DNA of 64,000 bases, taken from Batillaria attramentaria (lineage: Eukaryota > Mollusca > Gastropoda > Batillariidae). The first letter of the stretch is position 1, and each line of letters opens with the position of its first letter. The stretch is taken from contig JACVVK020000016.1 in assembly GCA_018292915.2 (NCBI GenBank), forward strand, positions 2,096,001 through 2,160,000, written 5' to 3'. The position numbers were made by a program, and so were the translations under genes. Below are positions 52,445 through 64,000 of this stretch, in pieces. The notes below the pieces were generated by a model. The model was not told the DNA's origin and did not search any database. It saw nothing but the letters and a program-made list of their open reading frames with translations.

Positions 52445-55400
52445 AACGGTAACCCTTGAAAATCTCCTCGGAGCAGCTGCTATGTTTCGGGATTACATGT
52501 GCCACAGTTAAGTTTTCATTCGACAAACAAGAATAACAAATGTCAGTCTGCACGCAGTAACTATGTCGACTTTTTTTTTTTTTTTTTTTTTGCTTGAGCA
52601 ACATCTCACTGATGACCGATCGGTGAGATAGAGGAGAATTTGGGATTAATTTCAAGCTGCTTGGAACTGATGGAAGGGGGGGGGGGGGCGATAGTAGTGG
52701 GGGGATAGTAGGTTTTTTATTGGCTGGGGTTGATCAATTATGCTTCATGAAGAGATATTTAAGCTAACGTGTCTGTCAAAATTTCGTTATCAGGTAGGAA
52801 AATGTATTTATACGAGGAATTTCGGATATGTCTTCTCCGTGTGTCGCCGTATCCGAAACCCCGACCTCCGCCCTCCCCCCCCCCCCCCACACACACACCA
52901 CCCTACCATCACCAGGCGTGTCGTCTAATCCGGAGTCATCGGTATGCTGTAATACTTGGGACAAGGTCTCCCGGTCCAGCCTGTACAATAAGTATCCCAC
53001 ACTGGATTCGGAAACATAATGGACAAAATCGATGTGTCGGTCATGACCGTGTCAACAGAGTGTTTGTCGTCAATGATCTGGCACCGTTAGGGTCGTACGT
53101 ACGTACTCTGCTGGAAACACAGTGCAGAGACCGTGGCACACTGTCAGTTGTAGTTTTGGGCACATGGGCACATGTAGTTTTTGGGCACATGGGCACATGT
53201 AGTTTTTGAGCTCGTGCAAGGAAAGTAAAGACATGCACTCACGTATACATGTCAATTTCTGGAAAGATAGTACTATTTAAGTAAGCTACACGTACACGTA
53301 TTGATACCGAGAGAAAAAAAAAAAGCGTAAATGGACGCATTGTATACAGAATGTCTGCGATCGATTCTTAGTGAGATCCCCAGTTTAGCGTAGAGGTGTC
53401 GCGCGGCTGTTTTCTCTCGTGTCTGATTCCGTCTAACTTCAAATGGCTTCTATTGACAAACCAGCAAAGAACGCGAGGAGAAATGGTGGCTCCACTGAAT
53501 CATCAATAAAGATAAGTCATAGCAAAACAGTGGAGAAATGACAAACAAAATAGACAATGGACTGCCGGACCCATACAACTTTTAATTTTTCCTTCAAACT
53601 GATGATTTTCTCCTAACTAGTCTGAAAATATTGCATTTTCTGTACGGTAAAAAGATGAGTTATTTCAAGTTTGTGGACGTCAGCTCAGTGACTCGGGACA
53701 AGACGGATTTCTCTGGAGTGACAGTGAAAGCCGATAGATAACCGCAACTCTTTGGTGACATTCAAGGTTGTTTTTGTTTTTTTGTTTTTTAAACACAGTT
53801 TCATGCCGTAAGTGGCACGATGCGATAATTTTAAGATCTCGAAGTATGTGCCGGGACATGATTCCTTTGCGGAACTTGCAGAAATGCCCAGCTAGCTATT
53901 CACTCAGCAAAAAGAATGCGGCATAGGAGCAGACAACGAACTGAAGCACCAGTGCGTTTGATTAAAGGAAATAGCAAACGAAATGGACAGTAGCGCCGAG
54001 TAGCGCAGTGTGGATCATGCATCAAAGCGTTAGAAACATTCCGGTGTTTAGCCTGGTCATCTGATTTGAGGGAGGTCTGACTGTGTGGCTGGCGCCAGCT
54101 ATTTCCCCATACCGGTTTTTACTAATGGCACTCCTCATTCACTGATTGCCTTAAAGCGCCACTTGTTGTGGGTCCAGTCGTTCAAAGCTCAGCCATTTAA
54201 CTGGGATTTGGTGGGTCTGTGGGGAACTGAATTCAGTCAGTCACTACTGACTCGGACTACGGGATAATCGGTGCGGAAGAGTGAAGCCAGACCCGGCAAC
54301 GGCGGAAAGATGAGCTCAGCACCACCAGCAAACCACTGAGGCACGACTGACGACCAGTGTATGAGGCACGACTGACGACCAGTGTAGTTGCAACAGAAAC
54401 CTGTCTACCGGTAACGAGACACCGAACATGATACACTTAAAGCCGGAAGCCGCGAGGATAGTCAGATTATGATAATGATACATGTCGATTAGTGGTAACG
54501 GTGTAGTGGAAATGTCAGTTAAACCGCATGTCTGCACTGCCGGTGTGTCTGTGCTGGTCGTTCGAGGTGATACTGTGGAGCTAGGATTTACGTTATTCGG
54601 CAGGGTTTCATACTGTGGATTAACATCAAAGCAGTTTTCAAAGCCCTGTTTAAGCTGGCTTGTGGCGTTATTTGTCCACAACGTTAATCCTGGATTATCA
54701 AAGGTGTCTGATCATAGACAATGGCCACGGTCACATAAAATATCATGAGCCGTGAGCTAATTGCCTGTCTGATTCTCAACAACCGGCAACAATACATGAC
54801 GGTGACCGTGTTGTCAGGCACAGAGCAGTTAGTGGGACTAGAACTGACTCCGTATTTATTGACATCTTTTGTTGCAAGTCTCATGTGAGCGGTAGCAATA
54901 AGCTGCCCCGCCCTGCAACCCCCCCTCCCCACTCCGCCGCCACCCTGTCCCACCCTCTTTGGTCCGTCCCGGCCACCCGGCCGGCAACATTCCGGCATCT
55001 ACTGATATTAAGCAAAACCGAGCTAGCATCAGCCGATGTTCATTGTGATAACTGCGTTTGAAATGCTCGGGTGGCGAACCAGTGACAACGCAAACAATCG
55101 GAGAGAGAGAAAAAAAATGTGTCAATCAGCAGCAGAGCCAATAAGCCAATATCAGTAAGCAATAAAACCCTTGCCGCTTTCACGAGTCGACCGTCAGCAC
55201 CGGGATTGGATCCGGCAACTATCTTTGTGATCCAACTATCTCTGGTCAATCATCCATGCCCGACCAGTTCTCCAGCTCCCTTGGTCCCCCTGCCCCACCC
55301 CGTCCCCAGTGACATTGCCACCTCCTGCAACAAATCGTGTGGCATGAATGACAGGATCATTTCTACAGTGCGAGTCCACTAAGGTCAACTGGGGCCAGAG

Positions 55401-56597
55401 AGGGCCGGCTGCTCGGCCCAATCTCCGCCCGCTACAAATCCTCACTCATTGTGTCATGCCCGCCCCTCAGTTGTGTCGGATGACGGCCGTAAAACTAAAA
55501 AAATAAAAAAATAAAAATAAAAAAAGGTTGGCAGGACAGAACAAGGAGATGTTCTTAGGGAGTATGTCAAAAAACGGACATGGGACCGTCCGATCGATTC
55601 ATCCTTGTGCACTGTTGTGTGAAGCCGGTCCGTTTTCTGTCTGCTATCAACTTTCCAGCCCGGAGCTAATAAACATCCTTGTTCTTGCGCTCGTTTGCCG
55701 GTACTCGCGTCAGTCGGCGGAGAGGAGGGGAGGAAAATTATTAGTGAACGGCAGAAAAATGAAGTAGGGAGCAGAGGCGTAACCCCGAGACTGTTGGGAT
55801 GGCACTTTTGTGTGCAGCACACGAGTTCTAGTCCAAACGACATGTGTTATTTCGCTAAGAAAACATACCGTATGCAACGCTAGCAGAAGCTGAACAGAGC
55901 AATGCAACTTTCACATTTTCCAAAACACCAGTGATAAATCGCATCCTCACAGACAAGAGTAAAGGCAAGCGCCTCTCGCCGGCACCCACTGTGAAAGCCG
56001 GCCAGCCTTGTTTGCGCGGGGAATGCTTCAAAGTCAGATGTTTTTGTCTACAGCAAAAAAAAAACCAAAAAACGCTGGAGCAGAAAGACAGATGAAGCGG
56101 GCAACCAGCAGATGAGTTTCAAAGGTTTCCTTCTCCGGGAGGGCTGCAATTGTTTGCGCTGGCTGGCACTGGGTGTAGTGTAGGATTGGGGAATGGGAGG
56201 GGGAGAGGGTTCTGTAGGATGGAACCCGAGGCCGATGAGGTCGGTGCCCGCCCCGTTATGTAGCCGTCACGTTCTTCACACCAACCTGCCCCCCCCCCCC
56301 CCTCCTCTCCGTCATCAACAATGATCCCCGCAATTTAGGCGGTCACGCCCACCCCGGTCCAGCAAGACGTTTTGCACAGTCAGCACTCATCGCTTATGGA
56401 CCGTCAGTAAATGATCCTTTAATGATGATCCGGAGGGGTGCACATCGCTGTGTATCAGGTGTTTTTTACCCACGGAAATTTCACCGGTTTTGTTCTTTCA
56501 GCGAGTGCAGATAGGCTAGTATTCTCAGTCACCGTCAGCCGGCTTCTCAGTGCCTCAGTCAGACAGTCACTGCTGCTCAAATAGCATAGAGTGAATC

Positions 56598-56633
<36 letters not shown>

Positions 56634-57655
56634 AGTGTAGTGTGGACAGTCAGTCTTCTACGCCGGGCGGGGTTCACACACTTCGTAATCATGATTTATT
56701 TCATCGGCTAGTGACTGACAAATTCATGGATTCTTGCAAAGCCGACGTCGGAGTCAGAATCCGGCCGACAGCCCACGGTAAAGGCGGGTCCGATTTGGGA
56801 AGATGAGAGTCGAATCTCTGACTGACAACTGACTTGAAGGTCAAACCGATCTGTCCCTGAGCCATTACTGACTCATTACCAGTGCCATTGAAACCCTTTT
56901 TCAGTGAGGGTGGACGAACAAACGAAACAAAACAAACAAACAAACAAACAGAGCTCAGCAAACAAAATCAGCTTCCCGTAACCACTGATCAAAGCCGGAC
57001 AGGTCATTGCCAACAGAGTCTACTGTCGGAGTCACTCAGTCCCAAGCTTTCAGTTAAAACTCAGCTTCACACACTATGATGATTCCGCCGCATCCCGCCT
57101 CACAGTGCCTGGGGTGACAGAAAGGAAGACAAGAGAGAAACCACGTTGCCGTCTGTGAACTTGAAGTGAGAGCGGCATGATAATGTGGGCGTCACGAGTG
57201 ATGCCGGTGAGGAACTAAGATCAACTTAACGAGAAGCGTCGTGTCACGGTCGGAGAATAATGTGGGAACATGTGCTGACATGGAGGCGGGTGTCAGTGTT
57301 GGCGAAACCCTCAGTCACGCCGGCCACAACTAACTTGAGCGGCCAAGGTCACAGTATGTAGATGCCGGTACATGCAGATTCTCTACTCGTGCACGTTTCA
57401 AATTTCTACTGCCGGCCACGTGACCACTGACCCACAACTTAAAGCTCGCATTAAGAGCTATACCGGCTAATAATCAAGATAGTCTATTTCGAGCGTACAG
57501 GCGCACTCATGAACGAAACTGACTCAAAAAACACAATAAGGTGGATAGTTATAAAGATGAAATTAGCCTGTTTAATAGTCGCGCAGAACTCGGACCGGCT
57601 TGACTGATGTTGAAAAAGTTTAGTACGTTATGATAATTTGACTTGAGTTTTTAAG
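52445..57655. other. Intergenic region without recognisable gene
   Basis: Low-complexity tracts and small tandem duplications: 53155-53208 (GGGCACATGTAGTTTTT, two copies) and 54337-54392 (GAGGCACGACTGACGACCAG, two copies). CCGG is frequent. No ORF here looks like a known protein. Confidence 0.45.
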
Positions 57656-57661
57656 TTTACA

Positions 57662-57663
<2 letters not shown>

Positions 57664-57729
<66 letters not shown>
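57664..57729. repeat. (AC)n microsatellite
   Basis: About 33 AC units. Confidence 0.96.
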
Positions 57730-57732
<3 letters not shown>

Positions 57733-58038
57733 CCAGGATGTGACTTCTGTGTCTCGACACAGCCCTTGTCATCAGTTTCAAGCCGGCTTCTGAGTGAATG
57801 CGATAAAGAGAAGAAAAAACGGCTGTTTAACTTTTGATAACTCCTTCGCTGGGGTGCAACAGAATCTTGATACACGGACAGCAAAGTATACACACACACA
57901 CACACAAAAACCCCCAACTAAAACTGACTGGATCCGAATGGAGTGGAACCGGTATATGTTGACGACCCCGCCCACCGACAGGCATGTACACGTTAGGAGT
58001 CGCATGTTTGGTCAACACTGACGTGTAACACACACCGG

Positions 58039-58087
<49 letters not shown>
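58039..58087. repeat. (AC)n microsatellite
   Basis: About 24 AC units. Confidence 0.95.
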
Positions 58088-58090
<3 letters not shown>

Positions 58091-58297
58091 CCTCGCCGTA
58101 TATCATGTCGGATGGGGTACTGACGTATCGGAACGTTGAGACATTTTGTTAAAAGTATACACGTGCACACTTTCTCAGTAGGATTATCTGCATTCAACAT
58201 GCCCCAAACTGACTTCGGACGAGTATAGTAGGTAGGTTGTACTATCGTATCATACTATCGTATCAAACAGTTTGAATAATGTTTCTCTCATCATGTT

Positions 58298-58840
58298 GTC
58301 TAATAATAATAATAATGAGTATTGTATAGGCGCTTTACCCAATTTCATGAATCGGCTCAAAGCGCCGCGAACTGAACCCAACACGCACGCTTACGTGAAT
58401 CACACGCATTCTCTCACACACTGGACATAAACACATTACAATCACGTGGTGCGAAGGGTCAGCTCAGCTATTTAAATTTCGGAATTTAGAATTGCATGTA
58501 TTTTTCAAGTTTGGTGGGCTGAACATTTCCAAAGCAGAGTGGGAGGAAGCCGGAGTACCCGGAGAGAACCCCCGACGATCGGCCCGAATGAACGGTGCCA
58601 CGTACAAGAAGGAGGGTGGGGTGGGTGGGTGTTTGGGAGTTTAACGTCCTTTTCCACCACATAATGGTGATATCAAAGACGGGGCAGCGAGAAAAAAGGC
58701 CAGCACAAATATTTGGCCCCAGCCGGCGGGATTCGAACTCACGAGCCATACAAGAAGGAAAGATTCTTTGCCCCGAGTGGGACTCGAACCCTTGACCTCT
58801 CGCATTGGTGACAGGTCTCTTAACCACTAGACCACCGACC
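58298..58840 (-). mobile_element. Second tRNA-derived SINE family (interrupted by another SINE)
   Basis: On the minus strand it begins near 58840 with a tRNA-like head (GGTCGGTGGTCTAGTGGTTA, B box GGGTTCGAGTCCC). It continues through GGTTCTCTCCGGGTACTCCG and CTTCCTCCCAC, then GCGCTTTGAGCCGATTCATG and an (ATT)n tail at about 58302-58315. CCGGGTACTCCGG..CCTCCCAC and GCGCTTTGAG motifs recur in SINEs of many animals. It is split by the copy at 58614-58748. Confidence 0.65.
58614..58748 (-). mobile_element. tRNA-derived SINE, copy 3, nested with 11-bp duplication
   Basis: 5'-truncated member of the 38567/42274 family (AGTTTAACGTCCTTTTCCAC, CAGCACAAATATTTGGCCCC, GGATTCGAACTC). It is flanked by TACAAGAAGGA at 58603-58613 and 58749-58759. 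Removing it restores the host SINE. Confidence 0.85.
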
Positions 58841-60373
58841 GCCCTATCCGTTTCAGGGGCCCCATGGGCTCGCCTTCAATCGGCGGGGCTGATTTCGCTG
58901 AGTTTGCCCACCCCTTTTGCTCTTTCTTTACTCTTATTTCTGCCTCCATCAGTCCATTCACCTGTCTTTTGCTCTCTTAAAATCTCCTCCGGGGGGAGGT
59001 CAGTAAGCGGGTGTCTGCTGATCCTTGGTCCAGTGAGACATCTGAGGGTCGTTTCTGAAAGCCGACTTCACTGGATTCCCCCCACCTGGTCTTCACCCTG
59101 GCGGGCTTTGTTTGCAGCGCCCTGCTGGTGCTGCTGAACACCTGTCATGTTGAAGACCTTCACAACGCACCCCTCTCTGGTGCGTTGTTTTCCCAAACCG
59201 CCTCACGGCGGGGAGGTTCCGTATTGGAGCGGTCTATTCTCCAACTGTACCCCAGGCATGTTGTCTCCATTGGCAACTAAGGAATTTTCCTTCCTACCTC
59301 TCTGTCTATCCCTCACCAGCCCATTCGCCTGCCTCTTTCTCTTTAAAACCTCCCGAATTTAGCCGCTCTGTTCTTCCTCCCATCTCTCAGCTGATTTACA
59401 AGTTCGGCCCTTTCGTCTATATTTCTTCCTTTTAACCCCTCACTCACGTCTGCACTACCAGTAGTTAGGAATAAGTGATGTTGGGCATATGCTGCGAACT
59501 GGTTTACTGCGCCTAGGAGATGCCGGATAAGTTGCAATATTTGCTGTATATGCGCTTAGTTTTTATCTTTGTTTTACCTAGTTGTAATTGTTATTTGTTT
59601 TCTACGCTTTTTTGTAATTGGGAGTTCGATAAATTAGCATGAAGGTGCAGCGTTTCCTGCATGTCCTAGGTTTATATTGCCCCGTAGATCAGTTTGCATC
59701 CTTTGTCCAACGTTACTTTTTCTTTTTTTTCACGTAGTGCAGACACACTTAGCCGCGAATAAGTCTTTGTGGCTTGCGCGGTGTTAAGCCTCAAAAACTC
59801 ACCCAAACGTTTCAGTGCTCTGATTGTGTTCACTGTTGCTCGTTTTCCCTTACTGAACTGCTAAATGCTAATTAGCGCTCTCAAAGGCGCTCATGGTTTG
59901 TTGTAAGGTCAAGTCACATGTACACATAGCTGTTCCTTATTTCAAGCTGTTCAAGATTTTATAATCCACTTTTCAAATCTCCCCATTGACAAACTCACCT
60001 TCCCTGAAAACCATCACTTTCGTTTTTTCACAGTTTATCTCAGTCCAGCCCTAGTATAGTACAGGCGTGGACGAGGCAAATAATTTGACTTTTCAGAACT
60101 AACGGTGTACTTGACAGTAATGCGAGATCACTGATCAGCAAACACGAGGATAAAAAGTTCTATCAGACCCGCCCACAGATGTACACTATGTTTACCTTCT
60201 ATATGTACTGCTAACTGTTCTGCCAGTTCATTGACGCCGATTAAAGAGAAAAAAGTCAGTTGTACTCGCTACACATCCTAGTCTCAAACCGGCCGCGTGG
60301 ACAATCAAAGCAGTCTGTAAGTTCAGTTTCACGGGTGCTTTGAAGAGTTGTACATTGCCATTTCACAGCCTTA
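58841..60373. other. Intergenic sequence
   Basis: Two diverged direct repeats (about 58925-58985 and 59290-59350) share CCATTCNCCTG..CTCTTTAAAA-type text. No gene seen. Confidence 0.4.
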
Positions 60374-60930
60374 ACTCCTAACTGTCCACACACGAATCAC
60401 ATCCTGAATCAAAATCGTCACACCACAGGACAGCACTATACAACACTATTATGCAGTCCGCCCGAGAGACAGCGCAACGTGCCGTCATATTGCGTCACAC
60501 TCCGGAGAGCGGTCAACGCTTGCCAGACAGCTCGGCGATTTCGCACCCTCTTGTAAATACCGCGGTCACTGCCAGTTCGGGTATTGGCCACGTAATAGCT
60601 AACGGCACACACAGTCGCCCCAAGCACTTCCCACTGGCGTGAGGGCGGTAGACAACAAGAGACAAGTCCCGTTACAACGAGCATGAAACCACGTGTGACG
60701 TACTCAGAGCCGTATGAGCCATACACAAGACTGCCCTGAACAGGCAAAGGGATTATGAGAGATTATGCAATGTACTGGGGGCTGGGCGAGGCAAGGGAAG
60801 GGACAGGGCCTTGCGTAATAGTGTTGTGGAGTGGTGTCTAGTGCTGTTCAGTGGTCTCGTGAGTTTTGGTAAGTCTTGTCATGGGAGGGGGCGGGGGGGG
60901 GGGGGGGTAGGGCTGTGGACAGTTAGGAGT
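60374..60930. mobile_element. MITE family M, complete copy with 17-bp TIR
   Basis: ACTCCTAACTGTCCACA at 60374-60390 is the exact inverse of 60914-60930. Most of the left part (to about 60735) is the reverse complement of 28253-28648. The right part (about 60800-60930) repeats the terminal region in the other orientation (GTAATAGTGTTGTGGAGTGG, GTCTAGTGCTGT). No ORF. Confidence 0.8.
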
Positions 60931-61735
60931 CAATAAAAGTACTAGACACACCAGATCTAATCAGGGCTCTCAGCAAAGTCAAGGGACTTAACTATAAGAA
61001 TTGTACGCTCTTTCCAGATCAACAAAACAAATATGGTCAAGAGTACAGAGGTGAGTCGAGTGAGTGTGACATGAGTACCCAGTTTTCAGCAAAGTCATAA
61101 ACAAACTATTTTATATGAATTTGGTGTGTCTTGTCATGAGCAATCTTCACCGTATCTGATTTTCTCATACAAGTTGTCGATTGGCCGTATTTGAAGAAAT
61201 AAGTTGTGAGTTTGTACATAACATTAAACACTGTCACAATTTTGCAGACTTGAAATTTCAAGGCAAAAACAAACCAGTGATGTTGTTTGCATTTTGTGTT
61301 TTTATACAGCTTAGCAGGTTCGTGTTTTCGGGTTGCGGCATACAGTGAGAATATGTGATCTGCCGATATGATGTATCCCATTCAGAAGCCTGCCTGCGCT
61401 TCTGGAATCTTTTTATTGTCTTTAGCCAGCGGTAGAGACGTTTACTGATTTAGTATTGATATGTAACATTTTCCGGTCAGACTTGGTTACCTCTGTAATT
61501 GGATGGGGCATCCGTACGACCTTTCAGTTTAAAAAACAAACAAACAAAAAAACAGGTACAATTATGGCTTCCCGCCACCTACCAGGGAATGTCCCGTTTA
61601 CTAGAGCTGTATTGAAAATCAGTCGTCGTCAAGAAAACAGTCAGTCTCTCCGCAGTTGACTTCAGCATTTCCGCCAAGAGTTTGTCTGAACCACAAGCTT
61701 TACCAGATTTTAGACATTTAAATGCTGTACGACTC

Positions 61736-61781
<46 letters not shown>

Positions 61782-61990
61782 TACATGACGTATGAATGAT
61801 AATAATAATAATTGATGTAAATTGCTGACTCACGGTCTCGGAGCGTACAGCAATCAGAACAACAAAATAAAACTTAAATGGGTGGGGGCTGTGCCATGGA
61901 CTTGTCCAACACGGTGGAGGTTTGCCCTGGGGTAAGATTGATCCGAGTGGGGGTGGGGGGTGGGGGTGGGTTGCCGCAAGAGAAGTTTTG
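60931..61990. other. Intergenic sequence
   Basis: No gene seen. It contains a (TG)n/(AG)n run at 61737-61777 and AATAATAATAAT near 61800. Confidence 0.4.
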
Positions 61991-61993
61991 TAA

Positions 61994-62043
61994 TTTTTAT
62001 TTTATTTTATTTTATTTTATTTTATTTTATTTTATTTTATTTT
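61994..62043. repeat. (TTTTA)n pentanucleotide repeat
   Basis: About ten perfect TTTTA units, followed by poly-G. Confidence 0.97.
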
Positions 62044-62259
62044 GACTGGGGGGGGGGGGGATGGGGGGGATTATGTTTGAAGGGCTGCTTTACTTGAAGA
62101 ATAGAGGTGGCTTCAGAAGTACCACCAGGGGATTTGCAGTAACGGCATTACACAGTCATCAAGATGCCATATGAACCTGCCACGCACAATGTAGTTAAAT
62201 TATGCCCCCCCCCCCCCCAAAAAAAAAAAAAAACCAACGTGTGTATATGTGTCAGTTGA

Positions 62260-62261
<2 letters not shown>

Positions 62262-62325
<64 letters not shown>

Positions 62326-62338
62326 CGGTGTGTGTGAC

Positions 62339-62393
<55 letters not shown>

Positions 62394-62397
62394 CCAC

Positions 62398-62432
<35 letters not shown>

Positions 62433-62480
62433 CGGTGTGTGTGCCACGGTGTGCCGGGGCGTGCGTGCGTGCGTGCGTGC

Positions 62481-62551
<71 letters not shown>
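62262..62551. repeat. 290-bp compound TG-rich tract
   Basis: Long (TG)n blocks broken by GACGG, CCCACGG, CCACGG and a (CGTG)n block at 62460-62487. It is purine-pyrimidine alternating almost throughout. Confidence 0.97.
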
Positions 62552-62553
<2 letters not shown>

Positions 62554-62599
62554 GCCGGCCAGGGGACCGACCGTCCGACACTGAGAAAGGTTGTTACAT

Positions 62600-63629
62600 A
62601 CTAGCCTATGTAAAAGAAAAACGCTGCTCTCCAGTATTTTAGGGCCATGCGTGGCGCCATTAAGGCCTAATTAGGTCGCTTTTAATGGTGTAAACGTTTC
62701 CACCTGACTCAATTTTCAATTTCGAATGAGTAACAGAACTTGACTACGGTTGGGGGGTGGGGGTGGTGGCGATCTGATCAGGGCGGAGTAAAAACCAGAA
62801 CGTTAACAAATCACAACCAGCAGGAACCGTAAGGAAAAAGTTTGCAGCAAACGGAACCAAGGGATTAAAACACGTGGGAGCGGTTTTGCCCACAGGACAA
62901 TTAATTTCATGTCAGGGCATGATTTATACCTTGACACGGGCAATATCTGTCTGAGACTGAGCTGCACTTCTGGAGACTAGGAGGGGAACGTGTGGCTGGG
63001 TTTAGACAAATCAATCCATCCTGTGCCGGAGATCTTCTTTCTTTAATTAGATTCATTAAACTCGGAGCACTGACATGCTATCCTTGGCGAGAGCCGACTC
63101 GCACGCCTACTGGTTTCAGCATCCCATCAACGAGACCCAGGAGAGCTTGAAACGGGAGATAAGCCGGCATCCCCGCGGACCCCCATCTCGTTGCCCGCCA
63201 TGTTGCCGTGTTGGTTTATCCCGGGTTATCTGCTGCAACAAGCGGGCGGGTGACAGGAGACCACATGCACCATGCACAACATGGGGCTCGCTGATAACGA
63301 GCAATTTATTTCCTCACGCACCTTGTTTTCGGACTGTGTACTAACTACGGACCGCAGACTGATGGATAGACCCATCTAGATGATGCACTGAAGACCTCAG
63401 TGACTCACTAGTAAACTAAACTGAGCCAGTAAAGGTACTGTAGCAGCATATCAGTGTATGTTCTATTCTCTGATGATCACTTCAGAAATACACCACGTCA
63501 GTGAAATTTTTTTTTTTTTTTGTGCAAATGTATGTCGATGGCAAATAATAATAATAATAATATAGCGCTGTAATAGTTCTAAGTGCTTAGTTCTATCAGT
63601 CATGCGGTTGTTCTTATGCAGTCGATTTG
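62600..63629. other. Intergenic sequence with unassigned short ORF
   Basis: An ORF at 63075-63344 (MLSLARADSHAYWFQHPINE) is GC-rich but matches no family I know. AATAATAATAATATAGCGCT at 63544 resembles the tail end of the 58298-58840 SINE family. Confidence 0.3.
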
Positions 63630-63840
63630 ACTTGTTTCGTCTGATCTGCAGTCAGGTCGCCATGACGCATCCCACTGCCGGTCTTCTTCAGGAGGTCATG
63701 ACGGCTACCCCAAAGCTGCACCCCAGCCGTGTAGCTCTGCGCCCTCTGGCCAGGTTTGACGACGTAGAATATCATGGGCAGGACAGTATTCAGTGAAGAG
63801 TGTTTTCTGGGGTCTGGACATTCGTCAGTGTGGGCAATCT
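63630..63840 (-). pseudogene. Decayed LINE 3' end fragment, minus strand
   Basis: On the minus strand it reads TACTGTCCTGCCCATGAT, TGCAGCTTTGGGGTAG and TCATGACCTCCTGAAGAAGA, closely alike at DNA level to 21246-21330. Peptide pieces include QLWGSRHDLLKKT. It belongs to the same family as the 20960-21480 remnant. Confidence 0.6.
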
Positions 63841-64000
63841 TGAGTCAGTTGAGGTGGCTCAGTATGTGGGTTCATTTCCCCTGATCACAGCTGGCCATGC
63901 CGGATTTCATTTCATGGTGTGACGGCTGATGGTCACCATGATGCACAACCAGCCGTTTGGAGCTCGACTCAGTGACGTTTCAGTTCCATAAGTCAGTTCC

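Noticed and set aside
58760..58840. Functional tRNA gene on the minus strand
   Set aside because: The tRNA-like head is fused to a longer body with an (ATT)n tail; better explained as a SINE.
62148..62604. Cys-Val and His-Thr repeat ORFs
   Set aside because: They are translations of (TG)n/(AC)n dinucleotide tracts.
63075..63344. Gene starting MLSLARADSHAYW
   Set aside because: GC-rich and open, but no family resemblance, no splice donor I trust and no supporting neighbour.

Overview
This is a eukaryotic nuclear window. It holds large introns with GT-AG (and one GC-AG) boundaries, long (TG)n, poly-G and poly-C tracts, and many transposable-element remnants. Both recognisable host genes are animal genes. 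The repeat landscape (tRNA-headed SINEs, RTE-like LINEs, tandem-repeat-cored Helitron-like elements) suggests a lophotrochozoan, most likely a mollusc; that assignment is inference.

Layout. (1) 1-15473, plus strand: the 3' half of a phospholipase C beta gene of the PLCB4/norpA type. Sixteen exons (4002-15473) encode the X-Y linker, TIM-barrel Y half, C2 domain and C-terminal coiled coil, ending in a PDZ-type terminus (TVV). The start of the gene lies left of the window. (2) 15474 to about 20950: probable long PLCB4 3'UTR. (3) 20960-25860: repeat-rich intergenic DNA with a decayed LINE 3' end, a 69-bp minisatellite with a 276-bp higher-order period, and a transposon remnant bounded by perfect hairpins. 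(4) 25996-45955, plus strand: complete POLR1C (RPAC1, shared subunit of RNA polymerases I and III), 11 exons, 351 codons. Intron 9 is swollen to 12.2 kb. (5) 45956-64000: no confident host gene; LINE, SINE and MITE remnants and very long TG tracts.

The most striking object is POLR1C intron 9. An 11.8-kb block (32253-44028) is bracketed by a 13-bp terminal inverted repeat and a 6-bp target duplication, so it may have entered, or grown inside, as one large TIR element. Nested in it are an RTE-like LINE with an intact endonuclease-reverse transcriptase ORF and a near-identical 1389-bp tandem duplication; a pair of about 1.6-kb inverted arms around a 420-bp centre; a 5'-truncated LINE inserted in one arm, whose empty site survives in the other; two tRNA-derived SINEs; and a 1.1-kb TIR element whose two ends each encode the start of a THAP-like zinc finger.

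PLCB4 (membrane lipid signalling) and POLR1C (rRNA, tRNA and 5S transcription) are neighbours in the same orientation with no known joint pathway. Their introns share one repeat family (1671-2424, 9512-10610, 44478-45572) made of about 140-bp units carrying nuclear-receptor-like AGGTCA motifs.
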